A stretch of DNA of 64,000 nucleotides, taken from assembly GCF_000153925.1 (NCBI RefSeq), contig NZ_DS264344.1, positions 62,001-126,000 of the forward strand, read 5' to 3'. The translations under genes were made by a program, and so were the position numbers. The notes beneath the pieces are model-generated. The model saw only the letters and a program-made list of their open reading frames with translations, made no database searches and was not told the origin of the DNA. Below are positions 7,356-15,186 of this stretch, piece after piece (position 1 is the stretch's first letter; every line of letters begins with the position of its first letter). Origin of the DNA: [Ruminococcus] torques ATCC 27756. Lineage in GTDB: Bacteria; Bacillota; Clostridia; Lachnospirales; Lachnospiraceae.

Positions 7356-7958
7356 ATGAAACTATTTTTATGTTCGCACTTTTCAAGTGTAGGAAGTCTG
7401 ATAAAGGAAGAAATTGAAAATAAGAAAGTCGCATTTATTCCAACAGCTTCACTGCGTGAAGGCTACACCGGTTATGTCGGCTCGGCTCGAAAATTATTCA
7501 AAAAGTTGGGAGCAATCGTAACTGAAATTGATATTTCAACGGAGGCTTATTCAACGATACAGTCTGTTTTTGAAGAAGCAGATGTGATATATTTTACCGG
7601 CGGAAATTCTTTCTTCCTTATGGACCAGCTCCGTAAAACGGGAACGGATGAGCTATTGAAGAAGGAATTGGAAAAGGGAAAACTGATGATCGGTGAATCG
7701 GCAGGTGCGATTATATGCGCTCCAACTATCCAATATATTGAACAAATGGATGAAAAGCCGGAGGACTACTCACAAGAAGATGATGCAGGGCTTGATTTGA
7801 TTGATTTCTATGTTCTTCCGCATTATCTTACAGCACCATTTAAGAAAGTTACCGAGAAAATAATAACTGAGTTTTCGGATTTGAATCTATACCCAATTAA
7901 CAACAGTCAGGGAATTGTAATTGATGGTGAAGATTCAAAGGTTATTTGCAAAGACTAA
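7356..7958 (+). CDS. Peptidase S51 (PepE / cyanophycinase-like) family protein
   Basis: A 200-residue class I glutamine-amidotransferase-like serine peptidase related to alpha-aspartyl dipeptidase PepE. The motif VIYFTGGNSFFLMDQLR and the nucleophile elbow IGESAGAII (Ser in GESAG) are clear; a downstream PHYLTAPF segment may supply the His. The family cleaves Asp-X dipeptides, but close paralogues have other roles, so the substrate is uncertain. ATG 7356 is chosen over TTG 7353 because AAAGGAG (7342-7348) lies 7 nt upstream. It is followed 59 nt later by an acetyltransferase gene, and one transcript may carry both up to the terminator near 8617. Confidence 0.85.
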   Translation: MKLFLCSHFSSVGSLIKEEIENKKVAFIPTASLREGYTGYVGSARKLFKKLGAIVTEIDISTEAYSTIQSVFEEADVIYFTGGNSFFLMDQLRKTGTDELLKKELEKGKLMIGESAGAIICAPTIQYIEQMDEKPEDYSQEDDAGLDLIDFYVLPHYLTAPFKKVTEKIITEFSDLNLYPINNSQGIVIDGEDSKVICKD

Positions 7959-8017
7959 TTTGAAAATTCAAGTTTGTTAAATTGGAAAACTAGAATTTTT
8001 GAGGAGATAGATATAAA

Positions 8018-8533
8018 ATGACCTTCCAATTAGTTTGTATAGAACCAAAAGAATTAACGCAATACAAGGCGGCTATGCAGGAAGCATTTCAGAAAGGTTT
8101 TGAAGATGCTTTTGGGAAAACAGATGCTGTTATTCTGCCTGAAAAGGACATTGACCAGTCGCTGAATGCGGAGGGTTCTGCTGTCTATAAAGCCGTTGTC
8201 GATGGAGAAATGGTGGGCGGTGCTGTTGTTATTATCAATGAGAGTACACAGCATAACCATCTTGACCTGCTTTTTGTAAAGAACGGAGTTCAGAGCAATG
8301 GTATCGGTAAGAAGATATGGTTTGAATTGGAACGAATATATCCGAACACGAAAGTATGGGAAACCTGTACGCCGTACTTTGATAAGCGCAACATTCATTT
8401 TTATGTGAATGTCTGCGGCTTTCATATTACAGAATTTTTTAATGAAAAACATCCTATGCCGGATACACCGGACGATTTTGTCGGTGATGGCAATGAGGGA
8501 ATGTTTGCGTTTAAGAAGCAAATGCGTTTATGA
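8018..8533 (+). CDS. GNAT family N-acetyltransferase
   Basis: A 171-residue acetyl-CoA-dependent acetyltransferase. The central strand and acetyl-CoA loop LDLLFVKNGVQSNGIGKKI (V-Q-S-N-G-I-G fits the Q/R-x-x-G-x-G/A signature) are seen at about residues 84-102, preceded by AVVDGEMVGGAVVIIN and followed by the YFDKRNIHFYVNVCGF segment typical of the GNAT C-terminal half. GAGGAG lies 9 nt before ATG 8018. The substrate cannot be told. It shares an apparent transcript with the PepE-like peptidase. Confidence 0.85.
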   Translation: MTFQLVCIEPKELTQYKAAMQEAFQKGFEDAFGKTDAVILPEKDIDQSLNAEGSAVYKAVVDGEMVGGAVVIINESTQHNHLDLLFVKNGVQSNGIGKKIWFELERIYPNTKVWETCTPYFDKRNIHFYVNVCGFHITEFFNEKHPMPDTPDDFVGDGNEGMFAFKKQMRL

Positions 8534-8616
8534 AATTTCAGCTTGTCGAACTGAAAAACACTGTAATGACATGTGTAAAACAAAATATAAAACACCCCAC
8601 TGAGTAGGTAGGACTA

Positions 8617-8661
8617 AATACTCCTATGATTTCGATTTTGAAGTCATAGGGGTATTTTTTT
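8617..8661 (+). terminator. Rho-independent terminator after the GNAT gene
   Basis: AATACTCCTATGA (8617-8629) pairs with TCATAGGGGTATT (8643-8655; one mismatch) and runs into a T7 tract. It closes the left accessory block before the mobilizable element. Confidence 0.85.
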
Positions 8662-8704
8662 GTGCAGAAAAATAAAAAATTTCCTTTTCCACCCTGTATT
8701 TTCC

Positions 8705-8798
8705 CCTCTGAACCTTTCGTTATATGAGGGCAAATAAATAAAATTCCTTTTTTATTTGTAAAAAGTCCTCTCTACGTTCTGATATATGAGGAACAAAT
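8705..8798. repeat. Two imperfect ~31-bp repeats near the left end of the mobile element
   Basis: Copies at 8705-8735 and 8767-8798 share CCTCT, then TATATGAGG, then a CAAAT ending. Each copy also has internal CCTC/GAGG complementarity. The 336-bp gap from 8534 to 8869 otherwise holds only the terminator and an imperfect palindrome near 8815 (GAATCGGGCCTGATTC). They could be recombinase or replication-protein binding sites at the element end. TGTATTTTCCC at 8695-8705 repeats 7163-7173. Confidence 0.45.
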
Positions 8799-8869
8799 TA
8801 CATTTGCCTTAAAAGAATCGGGCCTGATTCAAGAACAAAGAAAAAACGAAAAGAGAAAGGAGAAACTAC

Positions 8870-9274
8870 ATGAACAAAACAATCTTAATGGGAAGACTGA
8901 CAAAAGATCCAGAGGTGAAATATCTCCAGGATGAAAACAGTACTGCAATGGCACGATACACGCTGGCAGTAGACAGACGATATCGAAAGGATGGAAAGGC
9001 AGAAACAGATTTTATTTCTTGTGCCACCTTTGGGAAGAATGCTGAGTTTGCAGAAAAATATCTGAAAAAAGGTTTGAAGATTTTAGTAAGCGGACGGATC
9101 CAGACAGGAAGCTATGTGAATCAGGAGGGGAATAAAGTTTATGCCACCAACGTGATTGTAGAAGAACATTATTTCGCAGAAGGGAAGAAACTGTCAGGAG
9201 CAGAAAAGAAAGAAGATACCGATCCAGATGGATTTATGCATCTTCCAGACGGAGAGGAACTTCCGTTTAAGTAA
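8870..9274 (+). CDS. ssb: Single-stranded DNA-binding protein (mobile-element copy)
   Basis: A 134-residue OB-fold SSB. It starts MNKTILMGRLTKDPEVKY and has the conserved ARYTLAVDR...DFISCATFGKNAEFAEKYL...LVSGRIQTGSY...YATNVIVEEHYF core. The C-terminus ends DGEELPFK, close to the usual acidic DDDIPF tip that recruits partner proteins. It would coat single-stranded element DNA during transfer and replication. GAAAGGAG lies 8 nt upstream of ATG 8870. As first gene of the element it is separated from the DUF3847-like gene by a 200-bp gap that contains the candidate oriT. Confidence 0.93.
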   Translation: MNKTILMGRLTKDPEVKYLQDENSTAMARYTLAVDRRYRKDGKAETDFISCATFGKNAEFAEKYLKKGLKILVSGRIQTGSYVNQEGNKVYATNVIVEEHYFAEGKKLSGAEKKEDTDPDGFMHLPDGEELPFK

Positions 9275-9302
9275 GAAAAACTCGGATGCTGAAAGCAAAA
9301 GA

Positions 9303-9340
9303 GCGCACTTATATACCTTACAAGGTATGTGCGTCCTACG
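9303..9340 (+). other. Candidate origin of transfer (oriT) with hairpin and MobQ-like nick sequence
   Basis: ATACCTT-AC-AAGGTAT (9313-9328) is a perfect 7-bp inverted repeat. It is flanked by GCGCAC (9303-9308) and GTGCGT (9329-9334), which extend the pairing. Immediately after the stem comes GTGCGTCCT (9329-9337). The RSF1010/MobQ-type oriT likewise has an inverted repeat followed by a GTGCGCCCT-like nick region. It lies in the gene-free gap upstream of a relaxase of that family, where an oriT is expected. Confidence 0.6.
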
Positions 9341-9476
9341 GAAGTAGCATCTTTCTGAAGGGGAATTCCGAAAGTGTTTGCGGATGCTCCATCCGAAGAA
9401 GGGTTCCCCTTCCGGCAGAAATGCCTATCCCATAACAGAGAAAATTGAAGAGTTGAAAAAGGAGAAAAAGAACGAT

Positions 9477-9899
9477 ATGGCGAAGAAGAAAACATTTCAG
9501 GAATATACTCAGGAAGCGCTTCTTGAGATTGAAAAAACAGAAGCTGCATTGAAACAGGCAAAGCTTGAGAAGGAACAGGCAGAGCATAGGATCCAGAGAT
9601 CCTTGAACTATCTAGATACACAGAAAAAGAAAAAACGAAAGGCACGAACCCATCTGTTGATTCAGAAAGGAGCAGCCATAGAAGCAATCTGTAAAGATAC
9701 CAAATATCTGACAGAGGCAGAATTTTATCAGTTGATGGATGAACTTCTTCATGATCCCGCTTGTAAGTTTTGTGATGTCGTTCATGAAATGGTTCGTGGA
9801 CGGGCGGAAACTGCAGAAGCAAAAGAACGAGAATTAGCAGAAGAGGAAGCATTATTAAAGGCGATGCAACGAGGTGAACTGCCACAGGGAGATGAGTAA
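9477..9899 (+). CDS. DUF3847-like coiled-coil protein preceding the relaxase
   Basis: A 140-residue charged protein. Residues ~5-60 form a long Lys/Glu-rich coiled coil (LEKEQAEHRIQRSLNYL is part of it). The C-terminal half has the block KGAAIEAICKDTKYLTEAEF and an acidic helical tail. It matches, from memory, the DUF3847 proteins found just before MobA/MobL relaxases in clostridial elements and could be an accessory protein of the relaxosome; that role is inferred from position. ATG 9477 is used because it follows an AAAAAGGAG site; the frame extends upstream, across the area after the candidate oriT, without a good start. Its stop lies 2 nt before the relaxase start. Confidence 0.75.
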   Translation: MAKKKTFQEYTQEALLEIEKTEAALKQAKLEKEQAEHRIQRSLNYLDTQKKKKRKARTHLLIQKGAAIEAICKDTKYLTEAEFYQLMDELLHDPACKFCDVVHEMVRGRAETAEAKERELAEEEALLKAMQRGELPQGDE

Positions 9900-9900
9900 G

Positions 9901-11448
9901 ATGGGATGTTATCACTTTCATCTGAATCAATTATCCAGAGGAAAAGGACAGTCTGCCATTGCCAGTGCTGCTTACCGAGCCGGTACAAAACTGGAATGTA
10001 CGTATTATGGAGAAGTAAGTGATTATACGAGAAAAGGCGGTGTGGTATTAGCGGAGATCCATCTTCCCAAACAGGCTCCGGAGAGATTCAAAGACAGGGA
10101 GACCCTTTGGAATGAGGTGGAATGGATTGAAGGAAACAAGAAAGCACAGCTGGCACACAGCTTTGATATTGCCTTGATGAATGAGTTTTCTATGGAAGAA
10201 AATATTGAGCTTGCAAGAAGATTTGTGGAAGAACAGTTAGTTGCAAGAGGGATGATCGCAGATCTGGCAATCCATGATCCGAAGAAGGCAAAGGATAAAA
10301 TTCCCAATCCCCATATGCACATCATGGTTCCCATCCGCCCTTTAAAGGAAGATGGCACCTGGGGACAAAAACAAAAAAAGGTTCCAGTACTGACACCGGA
10401 TGGACAGCCGGTTCTGAATCAGAAAGGACAACTGGTATTTCGGGCGGTACATACAACGGATTGGAGCAGGAAAGAAACCTTGGAAGAATTGAGAAGTGCC
10501 TGGGCGAAGATGTGCAATGAACTGTATGAAGAAAAAGGACTTACAGAAAGAGTCGATGCCAGATCTTATGAGGAACGGGGGATTGATAAGATCCCGATGG
10601 TGCATGAAGGACCGAATGTACAAGCAATGGAAGCACGAGGAATTTCCACTGCACCGGGAAGTTTAAACCGACTCATCCGAGCCTTAAATGATATGAAAGA
10701 ACGGGCAAAGAATCTTCTTCAATGGTCTTTGCTTCGACAAAGCCAGTTGATGGAACGGATGCTGTTCTTACATCAGCCAACCTTAGCGGATTATCTAAGA
10801 AACTATTATGACAAGAGAAATGCAGTCGCAGAATCCTACGCTTATGGAACACAAAAGGCGAAGAATACAAATCTGAAACAATTTGCAGAGACGATTCGCT
10901 TTCTGGAAGAGCAGGATGTGAGAACCCCGGAACAGCTGACAGAGAAAATCCAGGAATTCGATACGCAGCTGAATGAAGTGAGCCAGCGGTTGAAAAAACA
11001 ACTGGCTGCTTTACAAAGGGTCAATGTTAACCTTTATGCAATGAAAGAGTATTTTGAAACGAGACCTGTTTATCTGGAATTAAAGAACAAATATTTTGGC
11101 AGGGAAAAATTCAAAGAGGAACATAAGAAGGAACTTAGCGGATATTATCGTTCGGAAAGGATCTTAAAAGAAAATCTGGATGCGAATGGAAAAATACCAG
11201 AAGGAAAATGGAAGCGAGAAGCAGATTGTTTATCGGAAGAGATTGCTGCTTTACGAAAAGAAGATAAACGGATCCATGCCATGTTACGAAAGTATGAGAA
11301 AGTCAAAAATCATGTGGAAGTTTTGATGGCAGAGGAAGGAGAAGGTGTCTCTCTTCCAGAAACAAACAAACGGGAGCAATCCACAGAAACAAAAGAAGCA
11401 GTGAGAACCATGAAACCAAAGAAGAAACATCATGGAATGGAATTATAG
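9901..11448 (+). CDS. mobA: MobA/MobL family relaxase (MobQ class)
   Basis: A 515-residue mobilization relaxase that nicks oriT and leads the transferred strand. The N-terminal HUH-type domain is clear: CYHFHLNQLSRGKGQSAIA and SAAYRAGTKL (with the candidate catalytic tyrosine), the long helix ending LARRFVEEQLVARGM, and the metal-binding HMHIMVPIRPL. The C-terminal ~250 residues are helical and charged and lack a recognisable helicase or primase fold, unlike RSF1010 MobA. GGGAG at 9887-9891 supports ATG 9901; ATG 9892 in the same frame is an alternative that overlaps the upstream gene. The candidate oriT lies 560 bp upstream. No type IV secretion genes are nearby. Confidence 0.92.
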   Translation: MGCYHFHLNQLSRGKGQSAIASAAYRAGTKLECTYYGEVSDYTRKGGVVLAEIHLPKQAPERFKDRETLWNEVEWIEGNKKAQLAHSFDIALMNEFSMEENIELARRFVEEQLVARGMIADLAIHDPKKAKDKIPNPHMHIMVPIRPLKEDGTWGQKQKKVPVLTPDGQPVLNQKGQLVFRAVHTTDWSRKETLEELRSAWAKMCNELYEEKGLTERVDARSYEERGIDKIPMVHEGPNVQAMEARGISTAPGSLNRLIRALNDMKERAKNLLQWSLLRQSQLMERMLFLHQPTLADYLRNYYDKRNAVAESYAYGTQKAKNTNLKQFAETIRFLEEQDVRTPEQLTEKIQEFDTQLNEVSQRLKKQLAALQRVNVNLYAMKEYFETRPVYLELKNKYFGREKFKEEHKKELSGYYRSERILKENLDANGKIPEGKWKREADCLSEEIAALRKEDKRIHAMLRKYEKVKNHVEVLMAEEGEGVSLPETNKREQSTETKEAVRTMKPKKKHHGMEL

Positions 11449-11463
11449 GAGGAATTTTAGAAG

Positions 11464-13371
11464 ATGGAAGAATATACAAGAGAACAGCTTCAAAGAGCAG
11501 ATGATACCGATTTATATGTTTTTCTTTCTGGGAGAGGAGAACAGTTCAAACGATGTGGAAAGGAATACCGGTGGTTACGACATGACAGTGTGATGATCAA
11601 CAAGAACGAATGGTATCGTTTTAGTCAGAATAAAGGCGGTCATGCCATCGATTTTATGAAAGAATTCTACGGTCTTTCTTTTGCAGAGGCAGTCAAAGAA
11701 TTATTAGGAGAAGAGGGAGTTGGAGAAACCAACAGAAGAACGGCGAAGGAAGATGCAGGCAGACAGAAGGTCTGCCCCATCCCCTTGCCTGGATTGGAAT
11801 TGCCAGAAAGAAATGAAAGCTGTGAGATTGCAAGGAAGTATCTCATTGAACAGAGAAAACTATCGGAACAACTGGTAGATCAGATGATTGAAAAGGGGGA
11901 TATTTATGAAAGTAAAAACTATCACAATGTGGTGTTCGTTGGAAGAGATAAAGAACAGAATCCCAGATATGCAGCTATGCGTGGAACTGATGAGAACAGA
12001 TATCGTGGGGAGGCAAGAGGTTCGGAAAAAGCCTATGGATTTGGCCATATAGGAACGGATGAAAAACTGTTTGTGTTTGAATCTCCCATTGATCTTTTGT
12101 CTTATATCACTGCAGTTCCAGAAGAATGGGAAAAGCATAGTTATATTTCCCTGGGAGGATTGAGTGAAAAAGCAATGAAACGGATGTATACAGAATATCC
12201 TCATATCCATTCCATCTACTTGTGTCTGGATAATGATGAGCCTGGAAATGAGAGATGCAGGCAGTTTGTTTCTCTTATTCCGGAGGAACTGAGTGTGTAC
12301 CGATTAGAACCGGTGAAGAAAGACTGGAATGAATGTCTGGTAGCAGAAGTTCCGGTAGAAAATATGGCAAAGCAGATGTGTTGGAGAGATGCCAGGGAAA
12401 AACCAGTTCCGGTCATGAAGATGTCGGAGGTTGAGGAAACGGTGGTTCAGTGGTTATGGTATCCGTTCATTCCCTTTGGAAAGGTTACTTTGATCCAGGG
12501 GAATCCGGGAAAAGGAAAAACATGGCTTGCAATGGCAATCGCCGCATACTGTACGAATGGAAAAGAACTTCCCAATGCACTTCCCATAGAACCCTTTAAT
12601 GTGTTGTATCAAACAGCAGAGGATGGGATAGCAGATACCATTAAGCCTAGATTAGCGAAATGTGGTGCAGATATGACAAGGGTGCGATTCATCAATGAAG
12701 AAGAAAAACAGCTTTCTATGACGGACGATCGGATTGAAAAAGCCATCCGCCAGAACAATGTACGACTCATGATCATGGATCCCATACAGGCTTATCTGGG
12801 ATCCAATGTGGATATGAACCGGGCAAATGAGATCCGTCCCTTATTCCGGCATCTCAGTACGATTGCAGAGAGAACTGGATGTGCCATTGTTCTCATTGGA
12901 CATTTGAATAAGTCATCGGGAAGTCAGAGCGATTACCGTTCCCTGGGATCCATTGATATTGCAGCGGCAGTACGAAGCATCTTATTTGTAGAAAAGGTGG
13001 AAAAAGAGAAGGAACAGGATATCCGAGTAGTATATCAGCAAAAGGATTCTCTTGCTAAGAAGGAAAATCCGGTAGCGTTTTCTTTAGGAGAAGGAGGCTT
13101 AAAATGGTTAGGAGAATACGATATATCCATTGAAGATCTGCTGATGGGGAAAGCAGGAACGAAAAAGGAAACGAAACTGGAAAAGGCACAGAAGTTGATC
13201 CTGGAGTTATTAACCAAACGAAAAGTAATGTGTTTAGAAGAATTAGAGGCAGAACTACTAGCCTATGGGATTTCTTCCAGAACAGGAAGAGATGCAAGAA
13301 AACAGTTGGAAAACAGATTGAGCTACGACTGGTGTCAGGGAAGAAAAACAGTTGCGTTAATCACAGAATAA
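11464..13371 (+). CDS. Toprim-domain / RepA-like helicase replication protein
   Basis: A 635-residue two-part protein. The N-terminal half is DUF3991/Toprim-like: residues ~1-85 resemble a CHC2-type primase zinc region without the usual cysteines (ending GHAIDFMKEFYGLSFAEA), and the Toprim core is seen as FVFESPIDLLSYIT...SLGGLSEKA...YLCLDNDEPGNE. The C-terminal half is a RecA/RepA-like ATPase with Walker A GNPGKGKTWLA, a Walker B region LMIMDPIQAYLG and VLIGHLNKSSGSQSDYRSLG. The last ~70 residues look like a winged helix. It probably primes and unwinds element DNA after transfer. AGGAGG lies 14 nt upstream and 15 nt separate it from the relaxase, so the two are co-transcribed. Confidence 0.87.
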   Translation: MEEYTREQLQRADDTDLYVFLSGRGEQFKRCGKEYRWLRHDSVMINKNEWYRFSQNKGGHAIDFMKEFYGLSFAEAVKELLGEEGVGETNRRTAKEDAGRQKVCPIPLPGLELPERNESCEIARKYLIEQRKLSEQLVDQMIEKGDIYESKNYHNVVFVGRDKEQNPRYAAMRGTDENRYRGEARGSEKAYGFGHIGTDEKLFVFESPIDLLSYITAVPEEWEKHSYISLGGLSEKAMKRMYTEYPHIHSIYLCLDNDEPGNERCRQFVSLIPEELSVYRLEPVKKDWNECLVAEVPVENMAKQMCWRDAREKPVPVMKMSEVEETVVQWLWYPFIPFGKVTLIQGNPGKGKTWLAMAIAAYCTNGKELPNALPIEPFNVLYQTAEDGIADTIKPRLAKCGADMTRVRFINEEEKQLSMTDDRIEKAIRQNNVRLMIMDPIQAYLGSNVDMNRANEIRPLFRHLSTIAERTGCAIVLIGHLNKSSGSQSDYRSLGSIDIAAAVRSILFVEKVEKEKEQDIRVVYQQKDSLAKKENPVAFSLGEGGLKWLGEYDISIEDLLMGKAGTKKETKLEKAQKLILELLTKRKVMCLEELEAELLAYGISSRTGRDARKQLENRLSYDWCQGRKTVALITE

Positions 13372-13376
13372 AAGAT

Positions 13377-13442
13377 GACATTGGCAAAAAACTACGTTGG
13401 CATTGGCAGTCTTTATAGATACCTTTGCCAGCCGCCAATGTC
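13377..13442. repeat. Inverted repeat between the replication gene and xis
   Basis: GACATTGGC (13377-13385) and GCCAATGTC (13434-13442) are perfectly complementary, with TTGGCA/TGCCA further inside. It begins within 6 nt of the replication-protein stop and ends before the xis ribosome site. There is no U-run, so it is more likely a protein-binding or recombination site, or a leader structure, than a terminator. Confidence 0.55.
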
Positions 13443-13473
13443 AAAAACAAAGATAATAGAAGGAGGCATACAA

Positions 13474-13677
13474 ATGACAAGTTATGATATACCTTATTGG
13501 AAGAAGTATACATTATCTATTGAAGAGGCAGCATCCTATTTTCGTATTGGAGAAGGAAAGCTTCGTAAGTTAGTCAGTGACAATCCAAATGCAGAGTATT
13601 TACTTTGGAATGGGAATCGTGTACAGATAAAACGAACAAGATTTGAAAAATTTATTGATACACTCAGTGCGATATAA
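13474..13677 (+). CDS. xis: Excisionase (Tn916 Xis-like)
   Basis: A 67-residue basic winged-helix DNA-binding protein directing excision by the adjacent integrase. The start [20 protein letters not shown] and the segment [11 protein letters not shown] with a C-terminal [11 protein letters not shown] match the Tn916-type Xis family. ATG 13474 is chosen because AGGAGG lies 8 nt before it; the same frame is open upstream over the inverted repeat but with no ribosome site. It is followed 86 nt later by int, the standard arrangement in Tn916-like modules. Confidence 0.88.
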   Translation: MTSYDIPYWKKYTLSIEEAASYFRIGEGKLRKLVSDNPNAEYLLWNGNRVQIKRTRFEKFIDTLSAI

Positions 13678-13710
13678 AATGAAATTTAAAATAAGGAGGT
13701 GTTCGAATTA

Positions 13711-13748
13711 GGGGTTACATGATATACTAACAATATCATGTTGCGTCC
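13711..13748 (+). promoter_or_regulatory. Stem-loop between xis and int
   Basis: ACATGATAT (13717-13725) and ATATCATGT (13733-13741) form a perfect 9-bp stem with a 7-nt loop, flanked by GGGG (13711-13714) and CCCC (13745-13748). It ends 15 nt before the int start and directly before GGAGG. It could modulate int translation or bind a recombination protein. An AAGGAGG at 13693 just upstream has no long reading frame behind it. Confidence 0.5.
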
Positions 13749-13763
13749 CCTTGGAGGTAGGAT

Positions 13764-15026
13764 ATGATTTCAAAGAGACGTGATGATAAAGGCAGAGTTC
13801 TCCAGCAAGGAGAATGGCAGGAACCAAGTGGACGTTATCGCTATAAATATACAGATTCACTTGGTAAGCGTAAAATATTATATAGTTGGAGATTGACAGA
13901 AGCAGATAAGATGCCGGAAGGTAAACGGGCAGATCTTTCTCTCAGGGAAAAAGAAAGAAAAGTTCAGTCCTTACAGATGCAAGGGATTACAGGAAGTAAC
14001 ATTACAGTGATTGAACTTGTGGAACGATATCTTTCCCTGAAAACAGGAGTAAAGCATAATACATTAGCGAATTACAAATTTGTGGTGAATGTATTGAAAA
14101 AGGAAGAATTTGCGTATAAGAAAGTGGATGATGTGAAACTCTCTGATGCAAAGATTTTTCTGATAAAACTACAGAGAGATGGTAGAGGATATAGTTCCAT
14201 TCATTCCATCAGAGGTGTTTTAAGACCTGCTTTTCAGATGGCTGTGGATGATGACTTGATTCTAAAAAATCCATTTGGATTTGAATTAGGTACAGTACTT
14301 GTTAATGACAGTCAGAAAAGACAAGCTGTTTCTCTGGAAGATGAAGCAAAATTTCTCGAGTTTGTAAAGAATGATCCACATTATAATCAGTATTATGATG
14401 CATTTTATATCTTATTCAAGACAGGTCTTAGAATATCTGAATTTTGTGGGTTTACTGTAAAAGACTTGGACTTTAAAGAAGATATTATCAATGTGAATCA
14501 TCAGTTGCAAAGAACTCGAGAAATGAAGTATATCATCGTATCTACAAAGACAACAAGTGGTACTCGGTTACTTCCAATGGAAGCGGATGTAAAAGAAGCA
14601 TTTCTTCGAATCTTGAAGAATAGAAGGAAACCAAAACGTGAGCCGATGGTGGATGGATATGGAGGGTTTCTGTTTCTGGACAAGAATGGAAGGCCAATGG
14701 TTGCACTTCACTGGGAAAAGTACATGCAGCATGCAAGAGAAAAATATAATCGTGAGCATTTGTTGCAATTGCCGCCAATTACTCCTCATGTATGCAGGCA
14801 TACTTATTGTACCAATATGGCCAATTCAGGGATGAACCCAAAGACACTGCAATATCTGATGGGACATTCAGATATATCTGTAACACTCAATATTTATACG
14901 CACACCGGCTATGATGATGCAAAGAAAGAACTTTCCAGATTAAAAGAAGCAAGGGATGAACTGGAAAAGAAAAAGTTTGTAACCCAAAAACATGCACAAA
15001 TAACTCATGTAAGCCTTATTTCATAA
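13764..15026 (+). CDS. int: Tyrosine recombinase / integrase, Tn916 family
   Basis: A complete 420-residue integrase. The N-terminal arm-type DNA-binding domain begins SKRRDDKGRVLQQGEWQEPS and continues with GRYRYKYTDSLGKRK, as in Tn916 Int. The core-binding domain follows (about 75-165). The catalytic residues are visible: Arg in FKTGLRISEFCGF, Lys in IIVSTKTTSGTRLLP, His-x-x-Arg in TPHVCRHTYCTNMA, His in YLMGHSDISVT and the nucleophile in IYTHTGY. GGAGG lies 9 nt before ATG 13764. As last gene it marks the right end of the element and presumably sits next to the right attachment site. Confidence 0.95.
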   Translation: MISKRRDDKGRVLQQGEWQEPSGRYRYKYTDSLGKRKILYSWRLTEADKMPEGKRADLSLREKERKVQSLQMQGITGSNITVIELVERYLSLKTGVKHNTLANYKFVVNVLKKEEFAYKKVDDVKLSDAKIFLIKLQRDGRGYSSIHSIRGVLRPAFQMAVDDDLILKNPFGFELGTVLVNDSQKRQAVSLEDEAKFLEFVKNDPHYNQYYDAFYILFKTGLRISEFCGFTVKDLDFKEDIINVNHQLQRTREMKYIIVSTKTTSGTRLLPMEADVKEAFLRILKNRRKPKREPMVDGYGGFLFLDKNGRPMVALHWEKYMQHAREKYNREHLLQLPPITPHVCRHTYCTNMANSGMNPKTLQYLMGHSDISVTLNIYTHTGYDDAKKELSRLKEARDELEKKKFVTQKHAQITHVSLIS

Positions 15027-15186
15027 GGAATTTGGGACTTTAAAAATAACCCATTTGTACCACAAATGCCCGAAAAAACATGAGAAAATACAAGAATTTA
15101 TAAGAAAAAGAACCTTTCAAGAAAAAATGCACAAAAGGCTGAAAAGCCAGTATTTATAAGGCTTTGAGAGGATATGAGGAGATAAA
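15027..15186. other. Right flank of the integrase: probable attachment region
   Basis: This 160-bp A-rich stretch has no gene. It contains CATTTGT-ACC-ACAAATG (15052-15068), a 7-bp inverted repeat of the kind recombinases bind, two copies of ATTTATAAG, and AAAAGGCTGAAAAGCC. The element-chromosome junction should lie here, but the left junction could not be matched, so the exact site is not defined. Confidence 0.4.

Larger units (their letters stand above)
8690..15070 (+). mobile_element. Integrative mobilizable element (SSB, MobQ relaxase, primase-helicase, Xis, Tn916-type Int); ends approximate
   Basis: Seven functions of a mobilizable element are collinear on the plus strand: ssb, candidate oriT, a DUF3847-like protein, a MobA/MobL relaxase, a Toprim/RepA-like replication protein, excisionase and integrase. 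No type IV secretion, coupling protein or cargo gene lies between them, so it should move with a helper conjugative element. The integrase closes the right end 160 bp before the phosphatase gene at 15187. I could not find a convincing flanking direct repeat, so the boundaries are estimates; the left end could lie further left and include the 3-8.5 kb genes as cargo. Confidence 0.7.

Noticed and set aside
9169-9930. Long minus-strand open frame of 253 codons
   Set aside because: It lies opposite ssb and the DUF3847-like gene, has a low-complexity Leu/Ser/Pro-rich product and no ribosome site; it is a shadow of the Lys/Glu-rich plus-strand code.
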